From: an uncultured Sulfurovum sp.
GTDB taxonomy: Bacteria > Campylobacterota > Campylobacteria > Campylobacterales > Sulfurovaceae
DNA length: 9,128 nucleotides
Assembly: GCA_947313765.1 (NCBI GenBank)
Contig: CAMZNQ010000321.1
Location: forward strand, 1 to 9,128
Direction of reading: 5' to 3'
Shown: positions 1-7,719 of the stretch, one piece after another
How positions within the stretch are numbered: the first letter of the stretch is position 1
Layout of the letters: each line of letters starts with the position of its first letter
The notes under the pieces: model-generated
Databases searched by the model: none
The model's input: only the letters and a program-made list of their open reading frames with translations
What the model was told of the DNA's origin: nothing
Translations under genes and position numbers: made by a program

Positions 1-252
1 ATCTGGGTAAAAGTATGATTTTCTATCAAAATTTGAGCTATGGTTAACATTTGCATTGATTGCATACCCCAATCTCATTGCCTTTATTGTTGCCTCTTTG
101 TTTACAACAGGTAATGCTCCTGGAAGTGCTAAACAGGTTGGACAAGTGTTAGAGTTTTGATGCTCTGCAAAACTTGTAGGACAAGAGCAGAAGAGTTTTG
201 TTTTTGTATTTAATTGAACATGTACTTCTAAGCCGATAACGGTTTCAAACAT
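1..252 (-). CDS. gatB: Aspartyl/glutamyl-tRNA amidotransferase subunit B, N-terminal part (cut by window edge)
   Basis: Only the first 84 codons are present; the gene runs off the left edge. The translation begins [14 protein letters not shown] and continues through [13 protein letters not shown] to [10 protein letters not shown], which are hallmark stretches of the GatB kinase-like amidotransferase domain. Two cysteine pairs, C22/C24 and C37/C40, match the zinc site known in GatB proteins. GatB binds the misacylated tRNA and, with GatA and GatC in the cytoplasm, converts Glu-tRNA(Gln) (and in many bacteria Asp-tRNA(Asn)) to the amide form by ATP-dependent transamidation. The ATG is preceded by AAGG about 8 nt upstream. 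The gene lies 61 bp downstream of ilvA on the same strand and could be read through from it, but two TATAAT boxes in the gap suggest its own promoter. A tRNA-Gln with the U1-A72 pair occurs later in the window. Confidence 0.95.
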   Translation of the reverse strand, partial: MFETVIGLEVHVQLNTKTKLFCSCPTSFAEHQNSNTCPTCLALPGALPVVNKEATIKAMRLGYAINANVNHSSNFDRKSYFYPD

Positions 253-272
253 CGGATAAACCTTTTTTAATC

Positions 273-297
273 ATTATATTAATTTTTTCGTATTATA
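273..297 (-). promoter_or_regulatory. Candidate gatB promoter (two TATAAT boxes)
   Basis: On the minus strand there is a TATAAT at 297-292 and a second one at 278-273, both upstream of the gatB ATG at 252. The upstream box would start RNA near 285 and give a leader of about 33 nt. The downstream box would start too close to the ribosome binding site to be comfortable. No clear -35 hexamer is visible, which is usual in Campylobacterota. In such AT-rich DNA, TATAAT can arise by chance. Confidence 0.4.
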
Positions 298-313
298 TCT
301 TAACTATTCTAAA

Positions 314-1525
314 CTACTGAACTTCAGAAAACTCAAATCCATTCTTCTTTAAAATAGCTCTAACCTCGTTTTGATGCTCTTCCCCTTTGGTCTCTAAAGA
401 TACAGATACAACAGCATCTCCAAACTCTAACTTAACAGAGGTTCTATCGTAGCCTATATGGACAATATTTGCCCCAACCTCCTTTAAAAGCTCTGTAAAA
501 ATCATCAAAGAGCCTGGTTTATCTATCATAACCACAGATAGTTTCATCTTGCGACTCGATTTTACTAAACCTTTTTCTATAATAAGAGAAAGCATAGTTA
601 CATCAATGTTTCCACCACTTAACACCACCCCAATCTTTGAACCTTTAGGCATATCTATCTTATTGTGTAGTAGTCCTGCCACACCAACAGCACCTGCACC
701 CTCTACTAGAAGTTTCTGCTTTTCAAGTAGAAAAAGAATAGCCGAAGCAATCTCATCTTCACAAACTAACTCTAAACTATCAACCTCTTTTAAAATATGC
801 TTCAACGTAATAGGCGAAGCATCACGAACAGCAATCCCATCTGCAATGGTTCGTACACTCTTAGTTCCATGTGCATCTTTAGAATCAAAGGACTCTTTCA
901 TCGCAGGAGCTCCTGCACTTGCTACTCCAATTATTTTTACATTTGGATTTAAAGCATGAGTAGCTACACCCATTCCAGAGATAAGTCCTCCACCTCCAAC
1001 AGGTACAATTATTGCATCCAAATCAGGCTCTACTTCTAACATCTCAAGAGCTACTGTCCCCTGCCCTGACATAACCTCATCATCGGTAAAAGGGTGAACA
1101 AACTCTTTACCTCTATCTTTTGCGTAATCAATAGCATAACCATATGCCTCATCATAGTTAGCTCCATATAAAATGACATTTGCTCCTAACTCTTTAACTC
1201 CTTGAATCTTATTTAAAGGAGTTGATTCAGGCATAACAATAGTAGCCTCTATCCCAAAATGTTTAGCAGAGAATGCAACACCTTGTGCATGATTTCCTGC
1301 TGAAGCAGCTACAACCCCACCCTTTCTATTGTTCTCTAAAAGAGTTGCTATTTTATTGAATGCACCACGTAATTTAAACGCACCTGTGCGTTGTAGGTTC
1401 TCTTTTTTTAGATAGACCTCATATCCACTCAACTCACTCAATATTGGAGCGTATGAGAATGAAGTATAGTGTATAACCCCATCTAACCTTTTTTGTGCTT
1501 TTTTTATCGAATTTAAATCTAACAT
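314..1525 (-). CDS. ilvA: Threonine ammonia-lyase (threonine dehydratase), ACT-domain type
   Basis: A cytoplasmic PLP enzyme that deaminates L-threonine to 2-oxobutanoate and ammonia, the first step from threonine to isoleucine; it may also act on serine. The 403-residue protein is full length for the ~400-residue form. The fold-type II PLP core covers about residues 1-320: the Schiff-base lysine is K51 in TGAFKLRGA, the substrate loop is SAGNHAQG at 75-82, the phosphate-binding glycines are GGGG at 177-180, and SGGN lies at 303-306. A single ACT domain (about 326-400, MKLSVVMIDKPGSL...) follows, the usual site of allosteric control by branched-chain amino acids; which effector binds cannot be told from sequence. 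The start is supported by AGGGA about 7 nt upstream; the stop is TAG. The short ACT tail, rather than the two ACT-like repeats of E. coli IlvA, also resembles the catabolic TdcB-like group, so a biosynthetic versus catabolic role is an inference. Confidence 0.95.
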   Translation of the reverse strand: MLDLNSIKKAQKRLDGVIHYTSFSYAPILSELSGYEVYLKKENLQRTGAFKLRGAFNKIATLLENNRKGGVVAASAGNHAQGVAFSAKHFGIEATIVMPESTPLNKIQGVKELGANVILYGANYDEAYGYAIDYAKDRGKEFVHPFTDDEVMSGQGTVALEMLEVEPDLDAIIVPVGGGGLISGMGVATHALNPNVKIIGVASAGAPAMKESFDSKDAHGTKSVRTIADGIAVRDASPITLKHILKEVDSLELVCEDEIASAILFLLEKQKLLVEGAGAVGVAGLLHNKIDMPKGSKIGVVLSGGNIDVTMLSLIIEKGLVKSSRKMKLSVVMIDKPGSLMIFTELLKEVGANIVHIGYDRTSVKLEFGDAVVSVSLETKGEEHQNEVRAILKKNGFEFSEVQ

Positions 1526-1540
1526 TTATATTTCCCTAGC

Positions 1541-1561
1541 TATAGTATGGGTAGAATTATA
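1541..1561. promoter_or_regulatory. Overlapping divergent promoters of ilvA and the CoA-binding protein gene
   Basis: The 57-bp gap between the two start codons holds a minus-strand TATAAT at 1561-1556 (for ilvA, RNA start expected near 1549, leader about 24 nt) and a plus-strand TATAGT at 1541-1546 (for the 1583 gene, RNA start expected near 1553, leader about 30 nt). No good -35 box is seen on either side. The minus-strand box is the more convincing. The two predicted transcripts would overlap at their 5' ends. Confidence 0.45.
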
Positions 1562-1582
1562 TCAAAAATCAAGGATTAAAAT

Positions 1583-2014
1583 ATGGAATGTGAAATGCCA
1601 AGAGTAAACTCAAATAGAGAGGAGATGAAAAAATATTTTCAAGAGTCTAAAACTATTGCTGTAATAGGTTGTTCTCCTGACAATACAAAAGCTAGTAATC
1701 ATGTAGCAGAGTACTTAAGAGATAATGGTTATAAGATGATTCCTGTATATCCAAAACATGATGAGATTTTAGGTCAAAAGGTATATAGAAGTTTAGCAGA
1801 GATAGATGTACCTGTAGACATGGTAGTAATCTTCAGAAAACCAAAAGCACTTGATGCCATTGCTGATGCAGTGATTGCAAGAGGAGATGTAAAAGTATAT
1901 TGGACACAGTTAGCACTTATTAACAACAACGCAGCCGATAGAGTAAAAGAGGCTGGAATCTCTGTAGTTCAAAACTACTGTGCAATGGTTGAGCATAGAG
2001 AGATTTTTAGATAA
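1583..2014 (+). CDS. CoA-binding domain protein (YccU-like, CoA_binding_2 family)
   Basis: A 143-residue single-domain protein with a Rossmann-like CoA-binding fold. The first beta strand and glycine loop are visible as TIAVIGCSPDNTKAS (residues 24-38), followed by VAEYLRDNGYKMIPVYPKHD and the conserved EILGQKVYRSLAEI block. Further on come VDMVVIFRKP and a C-terminal VVQNYCAMVEHRE, with a Cys and His typical of the family. The domain resembles the CoA-binding part of succinyl-CoA synthetase and acyl-CoA synthetases but has no catalytic partner domain. Members are widespread and their cellular role is unsettled. The start at 1583 is preferred over the in-frame ATG at 1595 because AAGGA lies 7 nt before it. 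It is divergent from ilvA and separated by 133 bp and a large stem-loop from the next plus-strand gene, so it is probably transcribed alone. Confidence 0.88.
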   Translation: MECEMPRVNSNREEMKKYFQESKTIAVIGCSPDNTKASNHVAEYLRDNGYKMIPVYPKHDEILGQKVYRSLAEIDVPVDMVVIFRKPKALDAIADAVIARGDVKVYWTQLALINNNAADRVKEAGISVVQNYCAMVEHREIFR

Positions 2015-2040
2015 GTCCTATACTGATTTTTTAATATTGA

Positions 2041-2090
2041 TATCAAAATTAGTTTATATCTCTAAACAGATATAAACATAATTTTAGATA
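2041..2090. repeat. Long interrupted inverted repeat (stem-loop)
   Basis: The arms pair in three blocks: TATC with GATA (2041-2044 / 2087-2090), AAAATTA with TAATTTT (2045-2051 / 2079-2085), and GTTTATATC with GATATAAAC (2052-2060 / 2069-2077). Single unpaired A bases sit at 2078 and 2086 and the loop is 8 nt (2061-2068). This gives 20 base pairs. It begins 26 bp after the stop of the CoA-binding gene and ends 57 bp before the next ATG. There is no T-run immediately after it, so a classical intrinsic terminator is not obvious. It could be a 3'-end stabiliser, a weak terminator or a regulator binding site. A possible -10 (TATATT, 2095-2100) for the downstream pair follows it directly. Confidence 0.7.
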
Positions 2091-2147
2091 AAGTTATATT
2101 GTTAGGCTACTCTTTGAGTGGTCTAGCAATATTATTAAAGGACATTA

Positions 2148-2483
2148 ATGGATATTAATCTAACACCTGAAGCTCTATTATCTCAATTGGGATATGCTAA
2201 AACAGAACCATCAATTAAACAGATGGAAAAAACTATAAACAACACAAATGGATTTAATAAATTTTCCAAACATATACTATCATTACATGACCAACTTGCA
2301 CATGTAAAAGGATTTATTGCCCTATCTAACTCTAAAGATGTATTTAAAATTAAGAGTAGCCAAGAGGTATCTTCTGAAATTCAAGAAGAGTTTAAAAACC
2401 TTGTAGAGGGTTGGGCAAATAAATATAAGATAGAACTTGAAAAAGTAGAAAAAAAACCAACTTACTACATTATCGGTCAATAA
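2148..2483 (+). CDS. Uncharacterised 111-residue protein, coupled to the helicase gene
   Basis: I do not recognise this protein. It is a soluble, hydrophilic protein with no signal peptide, no membrane segment and no cysteine. The N-terminus is MDINLTPEALLSQLGYAK. Residues about 20-60 and 70-103 look helical and charged, the second part ending in a lysine-rich stretch (KYKIELEKVEKK) before the tail PTYYIIGQ. The ATG has a good AAAGGA ribosome binding site 5 nt upstream. Its stop codon is only 3 bases from the ATG of the UvrD/Rep-type helicase, which has no convincing ribosome binding site of its own. The helicase is therefore probably translated by coupling from this gene, and the two are made together. 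A helicase partner or DNA-repair accessory role is a guess from context only. The reading frame is convincing because of length, ribosome binding site and spacing. Confidence 0.8.
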   Translation: MDINLTPEALLSQLGYAKTEPSIKQMEKTINNTNGFNKFSKHILSLHDQLAHVKGFIALSNSKDVFKIKSSQEVSSEIQEEFKNLVEGWANKYKIELEKVEKKPTYYIIGQ

Positions 2484-2486
2484 TAT

Positions 2487-4511
2487 ATGCCACTTAGTTC
2501 GCTTAATGAAGAGCAGTTAAGTGCTGCAACTGCACCTATAGGAAATAATCTTGTTATTGCTTCTGCAGGTACAGGAAAAACATCTACTATTGTTGGTAGA
2601 ATCGGTCAACTTCTCCATAATGGAGTTGACCCTTCAAAGATACTACTACTAACCTTTACTAACAAAGCTGCAGGGGAGATGTTGGCAAGGGTTGGTCGAT
2701 ATTTTGACTCATCTATTGTCAAAAAGATTGAATCAGGAACATTCCATGCAGTTAGTTACCGATGGCTAAAAGAGATGAATGCAAAAGTAACACTAAAACA
2801 GCCTAATGAGTTAAAAACACTATTTCGTTCTATCTATGAAAAAAGAAACATAAAAAGGTTAAATCTTGATATTGATGCTTTTTCTGCTACATATCTATAT
2901 GAACAATACTCTCTATATCAAAATGCCTCTTTAGATGGGTTTGATGTTTGGTTTTTAGAAAAATACTCTGAACATAGACCTCTTATTGATATATATATGA
3001 ACATTATAGATGAGTTTGAGGAGACTAAAGATAGGTATGGATTTGTCTCGTTTAATGATTTACTTCTAAAAATGAGAGAACATCTATTGGAGAACAAAAG
3101 AGATTTAGTAGAGGTTTTAGTTGATGAATATCAAGATACAAACACACTACAGAGTGCGTTAATCGACTCTATGAATCCAAATTCTCTCTTTTGTGTAGGA
3201 GATTATGACCAGAGCATATATGCTTTTAATGGGGCAAATATCCAAAATATAGCAACTTTTGGAAAACGATATAGGGATGCAAAGGTGTTTACTTTAGATA
3301 AAAACTACCGCTCCTCTGCATCTATTTTATCTTTAGCAAATCGTGTCATAGAGAGAAATGAGAGAATCTATCCTAAAAAATTGGTAGTGACTAAAACAGG
3401 AAAACATCAACCACCTAAACTTTTAGGATACCATGAACTTTTTGACCAATATCAATCAATAACAAGAACCATTAAACAGACCTATACCCCAATCAATGAT
3501 ATTGCAGTTATTTTTAGAAATAATGCCTCTGCTGATGGAATTGAAGCATCTCTTCGTGAACTAGGAATTCCATCTAAACGAAAAGGTGGAAATAGTTTTT
3601 TTGAAGCTAAAGAGGTTAAATTTTTACTTGATATTTCTGCCTTACTTATTAACCCAAAAGATATGATGGCATTTATACATATTTTTGAGTATGGAAAAGG
3701 GATAGGAACTGCACTTGCAAAAGAGATGTTTGAATGTTTTGTCCATTTTGGAGAGGGAAATCTATTTATAGGATTAACACACCCAAGGGTCTTTAATTTA
3801 CCAAAGTTAAACCCAAATAGAAACTTACAACTTGGTCTTTTTGATGATGATACAGAGATAGGTTCTGTTACACGTTTCTCACATATAAAGCTAGATGAAA
3901 AAATTCGTTCTCATCCCATCTTAAAACATCCAAAACTTACAGAAGATGGTTTAGATTTTTTTGTAAAATTTCATGAGTTTATACAATCTATCAATAGTGT
4001 TAAACAGCCAAAAACTTTACTAATAAAGCTTATTGCATCACCTCTCTACCAATATGTGGTAAAGATCTTAGCAACACAAAGAGGAAAATTAAAATCTGGG
4101 GAGATAGATGAGGAGAGAAAGAGTTTAGCCAAAGAGAGAATTGTTAGAAAAGCAAGACTTTTAACCGATTTAGCCTCACATTACAAAGAGATTGAGAGAT
4201 TTGTAAATGCCATGATTTTAGGTGGAAATGAGCTTACTGAAGGTGATGGAGTCAATCTGTTAAGTATTCACGCTTCAAAAGGTTTAGAGTTTACAGAGGT
4301 ATATGTAGTTGACCTAATGGACGGACGATTTCCAAATACAAAACTTATGGGAAAAGGTGGAAGCTTAGAGGAGGAGAGACGACTTTTTTATGTAGCTGTG
4401 ACAAGAGCAAAAGAGCGTCTATATCTCTCTTTTGCTAAATATGATAAAGTAAAAAAAATAGATTTTAGACCATCTCCATTTTTAGTTGAAGCTGGATTGA
4501 TTAAGGGGTAA
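2487..4511 (+). CDS. UvrD/Rep/PcrA-type superfamily 1A 3'-5' DNA helicase
   Basis: An ATP-dependent DNA helicase of 674 residues with the full SF1A motif set: Q motif LNEEQ (6-10), Walker A ASAGTGKT (25-32), motif Ia LTFTNKAAGEM (55-65), motif Ib GTFHAVS (84-90), Walker B DEYQD (213-217), motif III VGDYDQSIYAFNGA (237-250), motif IV LDKNYRSS (270-277), motif V VNLLSIHASKGLEF (589-602) and motif VI RRLFYVAVTRAKERL (631-645). The protein stops about 30 residues after motif VI, so it lacks the C-terminal extension of UvrD and PcrA. Epsilonproteobacterial Rep-like helicases of similar length (often named rep or uvrD) share this. The expected role is DNA unwinding in repair or replication restart; which of the two cannot be decided here. 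It starts 3 bases after the 111-residue gene with only a weak ribosome binding site, and converges on acs with a 1-base gap. Confidence 0.95.
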   Translation: MPLSSLNEEQLSAATAPIGNNLVIASAGTGKTSTIVGRIGQLLHNGVDPSKILLLTFTNKAAGEMLARVGRYFDSSIVKKIESGTFHAVSYRWLKEMNAKVTLKQPNELKTLFRSIYEKRNIKRLNLDIDAFSATYLYEQYSLYQNASLDGFDVWFLEKYSEHRPLIDIYMNIIDEFEETKDRYGFVSFNDLLLKMREHLLENKRDLVEVLVDEYQDTNTLQSALIDSMNPNSLFCVGDYDQSIYAFNGANIQNIATFGKRYRDAKVFTLDKNYRSSASILSLANRVIERNERIYPKKLVVTKTGKHQPPKLLGYHELFDQYQSITRTIKQTYTPINDIAVIFRNNASADGIEASLRELGIPSKRKGGNSFFEAKEVKFLLDISALLINPKDMMAFIHIFEYGKGIGTALAKEMFECFVHFGEGNLFIGLTHPRVFNLPKLNPNRNLQLGLFDDDTEIGSVTRFSHIKLDEKIRSHPILKHPKLTEDGLDFFVKFHEFIQSINSVKQPKTLLIKLIASPLYQYVVKILATQRGKLKSGEIDEERKSLAKERIVRKARLLTDLASHYKEIERFVNAMILGGNELTEGDGVNLLSIHASKGLEFTEVYVVDLMDGRFPNTKLMGKGGSLEEERRLFYVAVTRAKERLYLSFAKYDKVKKIDFRPSPFLVEAGLIKG

Positions 4512-4521
4512 ACTACCCCTC
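4503..4521. terminator. Possible shared hairpin over the helicase and acs stop codons
   Basis: AGGGGTA (4504-4510) pairs with TACCCCT (4514-4520) around a 3-nt loop. The hairpin includes both stop codons: TAA of the helicase at 4509-4511 and TAG of acs at 4515-4513. The stem is GC-rich compared with its surroundings. There is no run of T on either side, so it may be only a weak bidirectional terminator or a chance palindrome at a gene junction. Confidence 0.35.
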
Positions 4522-6459
4522 CTTAACAATCTTCTCAATAACCTCAACAATAGATGGGTCTTCTAAAGTAGAAGTATCTTGGGTAATCTCCTCGCCTTTG
4601 GCTAGAGAGCGTAAGATTCTTCTCATGATTTTACCTGAACGTGTTTTAGGAACATCAGGAACAAATACCATCGCATCACAAAGAGCAATAGCACCAATCT
4701 CTTTTTTAATCACTTTATTAATAGCTATTTTCAAATCTTCACTTGCTTCGCTTGGATCTTTTAGTACAATGTACGCAAAAATTCCTTCACCTTTAATCTC
4801 ATGAGGTTTTCCTACAACGGCTACGGCTGCTACAGAATCATGCTTTTTAATCGCTGCTTCAACTTCTGCTGTTCCCATTCTGTGACCTGATACATTAATG
4901 ACATCATCTGTCCGACCTGTGATGGTTATGTATCCATCTTCATCTATCATTGCACCATCTCCTGTAAAATAGACAGCCTCTCCATCTTTTTTACAATCTC
5001 CAAAGTATGACTTGACAAATCTATTTGGGTCATTCCAAATGGTTCTAATCATAGATGGCCAAGGACGTGTGATACACATAAACCCTTTCTCTCCAATAGG
5101 TGTAGGTGTTCCATCCTCTTCAATAATTTCGGTAATAATCCCTGGAAGAGCAAATGTTGCACATGCTGGTTTAATAGGTGTTGCACCTGGAAGTGGGCTA
5201 ATCATATGTCCACCTGTCTCTGTCTGCCAATAGGTATCGACAATAGCACATTTAGAGTTTCCAACAACCTCATAGTACCATTTCCATGCAGGTGGGTCAA
5301 TTGGTTCTCCTACTGTTCCAAGAACTCTAAGTTTAGATAGGTCATATTTTTTTGGCTCATCTTCGCCTGTTTTATGTAACAGTCTAATGGCTGTTGGTGC
5401 AGTATAAAATTGTGTAACGTTATGGTCTTGAACCATCTTCCATGCACGTCCAGCATCTGGGTAGGTAGGAACTCCTTCAAACATAACGGTTGTTCCACCT
5501 GCTGCGAGTGGTCCATAAACAATGTAGGTATGCCCTGTAATCCAACCAATATCTGCTGTACACCAATAGACATCATCTTTTCTTAAATCAAATACCCACT
5601 CCATCGTCATTTGAGCCCATAAGATATAACCTGCTGTTGCGTGTTGAACCCCTTTTGGTTTACCTGTTGAACCTGATGTATAGAGTAAAAAAAGTGGGTC
5701 TTCAGACTCCATAGGCTCAAATGGGCATTCAGTTGACTCTGCTTCAATTAACTCATTGTAAGAGTGGTCACGCCCCTCTACCCACTTAATCTCTTCATTG
5801 TTTCTCTTAACCACAAGAACAGCCTCAATACTATCTCCACCTGCATCTAAAGCATCATCTACCACATTTTTAAGCATATATGGCTTTCCTTTACGAAATG
5901 CTCCATCAGCTGTAATAACAATCTTTGCCTCGGCATCTTCAATTCTATCTCTAAGTGCCTCTGAACTAAACCCACCAAATACAATTGAGTGAATAGCTCC
6001 AATTCTTGTACATGCTAACATGGCATAAGCAGCTTCTGGAATCATTGGCATATAGAGAACAACTCTGTCGCCCTTTTTAACACCAAATTTATTTTTAAGT
6101 AGGTTTGATAACTCGTTAACACGCTCTGAGAGTTGACCATAGGTAATATGTTGAACATCCCCTTTATCACCTTCAAAAACAATTGCATTTTGCTCTGCTT
6201 TGTCGGCTAAGTGTCTATCTATACATTGATTCGATACATTTAGTTTACCATTAGAGAACCACTTATAAAATGGTGCATTAGACTCATCAAGAACATTATC
6301 ATACGGCTCTATCCAATCTATTTTCTCATCGGCGAAATCTTTCCAAAAGCCTTCATAGTCCTCTATGGCTCTATTTTGAAGCTCCCAATACTGCTCCATA
6401 GAGTTAATCTTAGCATCTTTTGCAAACTCTGGATTTGGATTAAAAATTTTTTCTGACAT
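4513..6459 (-). CDS. acs: Acetyl-CoA synthetase (acetate-CoA ligase, AMP-forming)
   Basis: A cytoplasmic enzyme activating acetate with ATP and CoA to acetyl-CoA via acetyl-AMP. The 648-residue length matches the family. An N-terminal Acs-specific region (about 20-80, [19 protein letters not shown]) is followed by the AMP-binding domain: P-loop [10 protein letters not shown] at 261-270, [12 protein letters not shown] at 299-310, and YWQTETGGH at 410-418, with W411 at the position that restricts the acyl pocket to acetate. The hinge and C-domain block is [22 protein letters not shown] (513-534 region). K610 in PKTRSGK corresponds to the catalytic lysine (K609 in Salmonella) that is switched off by acetylation in many bacteria; no acetyltransferase or deacetylase gene is visible here. 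The start is supported by AAGGA 6 nt upstream of the ATG. A TATAAT and a palindrome lie upstream, suggesting transcription separate from ribBA. Confidence 0.97.
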   Translation of the reverse strand: MSEKIFNPNPEFAKDAKINSMEQYWELQNRAIEDYEGFWKDFADEKIDWIEPYDNVLDESNAPFYKWFSNGKLNVSNQCIDRHLADKAEQNAIVFEGDKGDVQHITYGQLSERVNELSNLLKNKFGVKKGDRVVLYMPMIPEAAYAMLACTRIGAIHSIVFGGFSSEALRDRIEDAEAKIVITADGAFRKGKPYMLKNVVDDALDAGGDSIEAVLVVKRNNEEIKWVEGRDHSYNELIEAESTECPFEPMESEDPLFLLYTSGSTGKPKGVQHATAGYILWAQMTMEWVFDLRKDDVYWCTADIGWITGHTYIVYGPLAAGGTTVMFEGVPTYPDAGRAWKMVQDHNVTQFYTAPTAIRLLHKTGEDEPKKYDLSKLRVLGTVGEPIDPPAWKWYYEVVGNSKCAIVDTYWQTETGGHMISPLPGATPIKPACATFALPGIITEIIEEDGTPTPIGEKGFMCITRPWPSMIRTIWNDPNRFVKSYFGDCKKDGEAVYFTGDGAMIDEDGYITITGRTDDVINVSGHRMGTAEVEAAIKKHDSVAAVAVVGKPHEIKGEGIFAYIVLKDPSEASEDLKIAINKVIKKEIGAIALCDAMVFVPDVPKTRSGKIMRRILRSLAKGEEITQDTSTLEDPSIVEVIEKIVKEG

Positions 6460-6517
6460 AATTTTTCCTTATCTAAATTTATTTAATAGAAAGTAGTCTA
6501 ACATAAAAAATAGTAAA

Positions 6518-6523
6518 ATTATA
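6518..6523 (-). promoter_or_regulatory. acs: Candidate acs promoter (-10 box)
   Basis: A perfect TATAAT is read on the minus strand, 58 bp before the acs ATG, so RNA would start near 6511 with a leader of about 50 nt. The expected -35 position (6546-6541) reads TTAAAA and overlaps the arm of the palindrome at 6544-6570. Upstream A/T runs are typical of Campylobacterota promoters. Confidence 0.5.
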
Positions 6524-6543
6524 GAGAAATTAAGAGATTTTTT

Positions 6544-6570
6544 TAAATAGGAGTATTTAACTCCTATTTA
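6544..6570. repeat. 27-bp palindrome between ribBA and acs
   Basis: A perfect inverted repeat with 11-bp arms, TAAATAGGAGT (6544-6554) and ACTCCTATTTA (6560-6570), around a 5-nt centre ATTTA. It is 76 bp downstream of the ribBA stop codon and directly upstream of the acs -10 box, overlapping its -35 position. On the transcribed minus strand the hairpin is followed by a run of A rather than U, so it lacks the tail of an intrinsic terminator. It is therefore either an unusual ribBA transcript end or an operator for a dimeric regulator controlling acs. Confidence 0.75.
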
Positions 6571-6646
6571 GTAGCGAGATAGACTTTTAATATAAATTAA
6601 GAAATATTACTTAAAAGTGAAATATGAAAATGCTATATCATATATT

Positions 6647-7687
6647 TTAAATTTCTATTGTTACTATTTTTTCAACAACATTCAAACCAAATCCTGCAAG
6701 ACCTACAAACTCTGTATCGAGATTAGAAGTTAAAAGTTTAATCTTTTCAATTCCTAAATCTTTAAGTATCTGAGCTCCAATACCATACTCTTTTGCTTGT
6801 TCTTTTGAGATAGTTTTAGTATCTAAAAATACAAATATACCACCATTTTGTTTCAAGTACTCCAAAGAGCTTACTACTGAATCAAAACGTTTTTTATTTA
6901 AAATCAAATCCATATCTAATCCTATATTATGAAATTTTACATTCTCTGTTTTCTCTGTTTTATAAAATTTAATAACTCTATGGTTACGACCTATATGGTC
7001 TAAATAGATAATCTCTGTTACTTTAGTACCCATAACCTCTATATCATTTTCAGATATACGCTCTATTAGCTTCTCATTGGCTAGACGATATTCAACTAAA
7101 TCAGATATATATACAATAGGTATATTATGCTTTTTAGAAAAAATTTCCAAATCATCATGACGAGCCATTGTCCCATCATCTTTAATAATCTCGCAAATAA
7201 CCCCAACAGGTGCAACCCCTGCCAATTTACAAATATCTACAGAACCCTCTGTGTGTCCTGTTCGTACCAATACTCCACCATCTTTTGCAATTAAAGGAAA
7301 TATGTGACCTGGGCGAACAAAATCTTCAGATTTTGTTAATGGATTTGCTAATTTAGAGATACAATCATCACGTTCAGCAGATGATATTCCTGTATCTGCT
7401 GTAGTTGAGTCAATAGATACAGTAAAAGCCGTTTCATGATTTGATATATTGTTTGAAACCATTGGAACAAGATTTAACTTTGTTGCCAAATCTTTAGGTA
7501 GTGGAGTACATATTAAGCCTCTTGCCTCTTTTGCCATAAAATTTACCATATCTGGTGTTGAGAATGTACCTGCATATACTAAATCCCCTTCATTCTCTCT
7601 ATCTTCATCATCCATCATAATAACCATATGACCTTTTTTAATCTCATTTATAGCAATCTCTACCCGTTTTAAAGCTTCTACCGACAT
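6647..7687 (-). CDS. ribB: 3,4-dihydroxy-2-butanone-4-phosphate synthase with a degenerate GTP cyclohydrolase II-like domain
   Basis: The N-terminal RibB domain (about 1-200) makes 3,4-dihydroxy-2-butanone 4-phosphate from ribulose 5-phosphate for riboflavin synthesis. Visible motifs are the acidic metal loop DDEDRENEGD (26-35), EARGLICTPL (54-63), RPGHIFPL (125-132), RTGHTEGSVD (142-151) and ARHDDLEIF (175-183). The C-terminal half (about 205-346) aligns in architecture with GTP cyclohydrolase II (RibA): AKEYGIGAQILKDLGIEKIK and GLAGFGLNVVE match its distal part. It contains no cysteine at all, so the three-cysteine zinc site needed for GTP hydrolysis is absent. The tail is thus probably not an active cyclohydrolase, and a separate ribA is expected elsewhere. 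Fused or degenerate tails of this kind are known in epsilonproteobacterial RibBA proteins. The 346-residue length and an AAGGA-type site before the ATG support the start. Confidence 0.93.
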   Translation of the reverse strand: MSVEALKRVEIAINEIKKGHMVIMMDDEDRENEGDLVYAGTFSTPDMVNFMAKEARGLICTPLPKDLATKLNLVPMVSNNISNHETAFTVSIDSTTADTGISSAERDDCISKLANPLTKSEDFVRPGHIFPLIAKDGGVLVRTGHTEGSVDICKLAGVAPVGVICEIIKDDGTMARHDDLEIFSKKHNIPIVYISDLVEYRLANEKLIERISENDIEVMGTKVTEIIYLDHIGRNHRVIKFYKTEKTENVKFHNIGLDMDLILNKKRFDSVVSSLEYLKQNGGIFVFLDTKTISKEQAKEYGIGAQILKDLGIEKIKLLTSNLDTEFVGLAGFGLNVVEKIVTIEI

Positions 7688-7719
7688 ATTAATCTTCCTT
7701 TTTTCTATTTTTATTTGGC

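Noticed and set aside
549..959. Plus-strand open frame of 136 codons inside ilvA
   Set aside because: It lies antisense to a clearly conserved PLP enzyme, has low-complexity Ser/Pro/Ala-rich content, and resembles no family; a shadow of the real gene.
5310..5576. Second minus-strand frame of 88 codons within acs
   Set aside because: It is an out-of-frame reading of the intact acetyl-CoA synthetase gene with no independent start signal.
4598..5992. Short plus-strand frames antisense to acs (4598-4804, 5012-5233, 5798-5992)
   Set aside because: All are antisense to the continuous, fully motif-supported acs frame and lack ribosome binding sites or family resemblance.
7449..7631. Plus-strand frame of 60 codons inside ribBA
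   Set aside because: Antisense to the RibB catalytic domain, serine-rich and without a family match.
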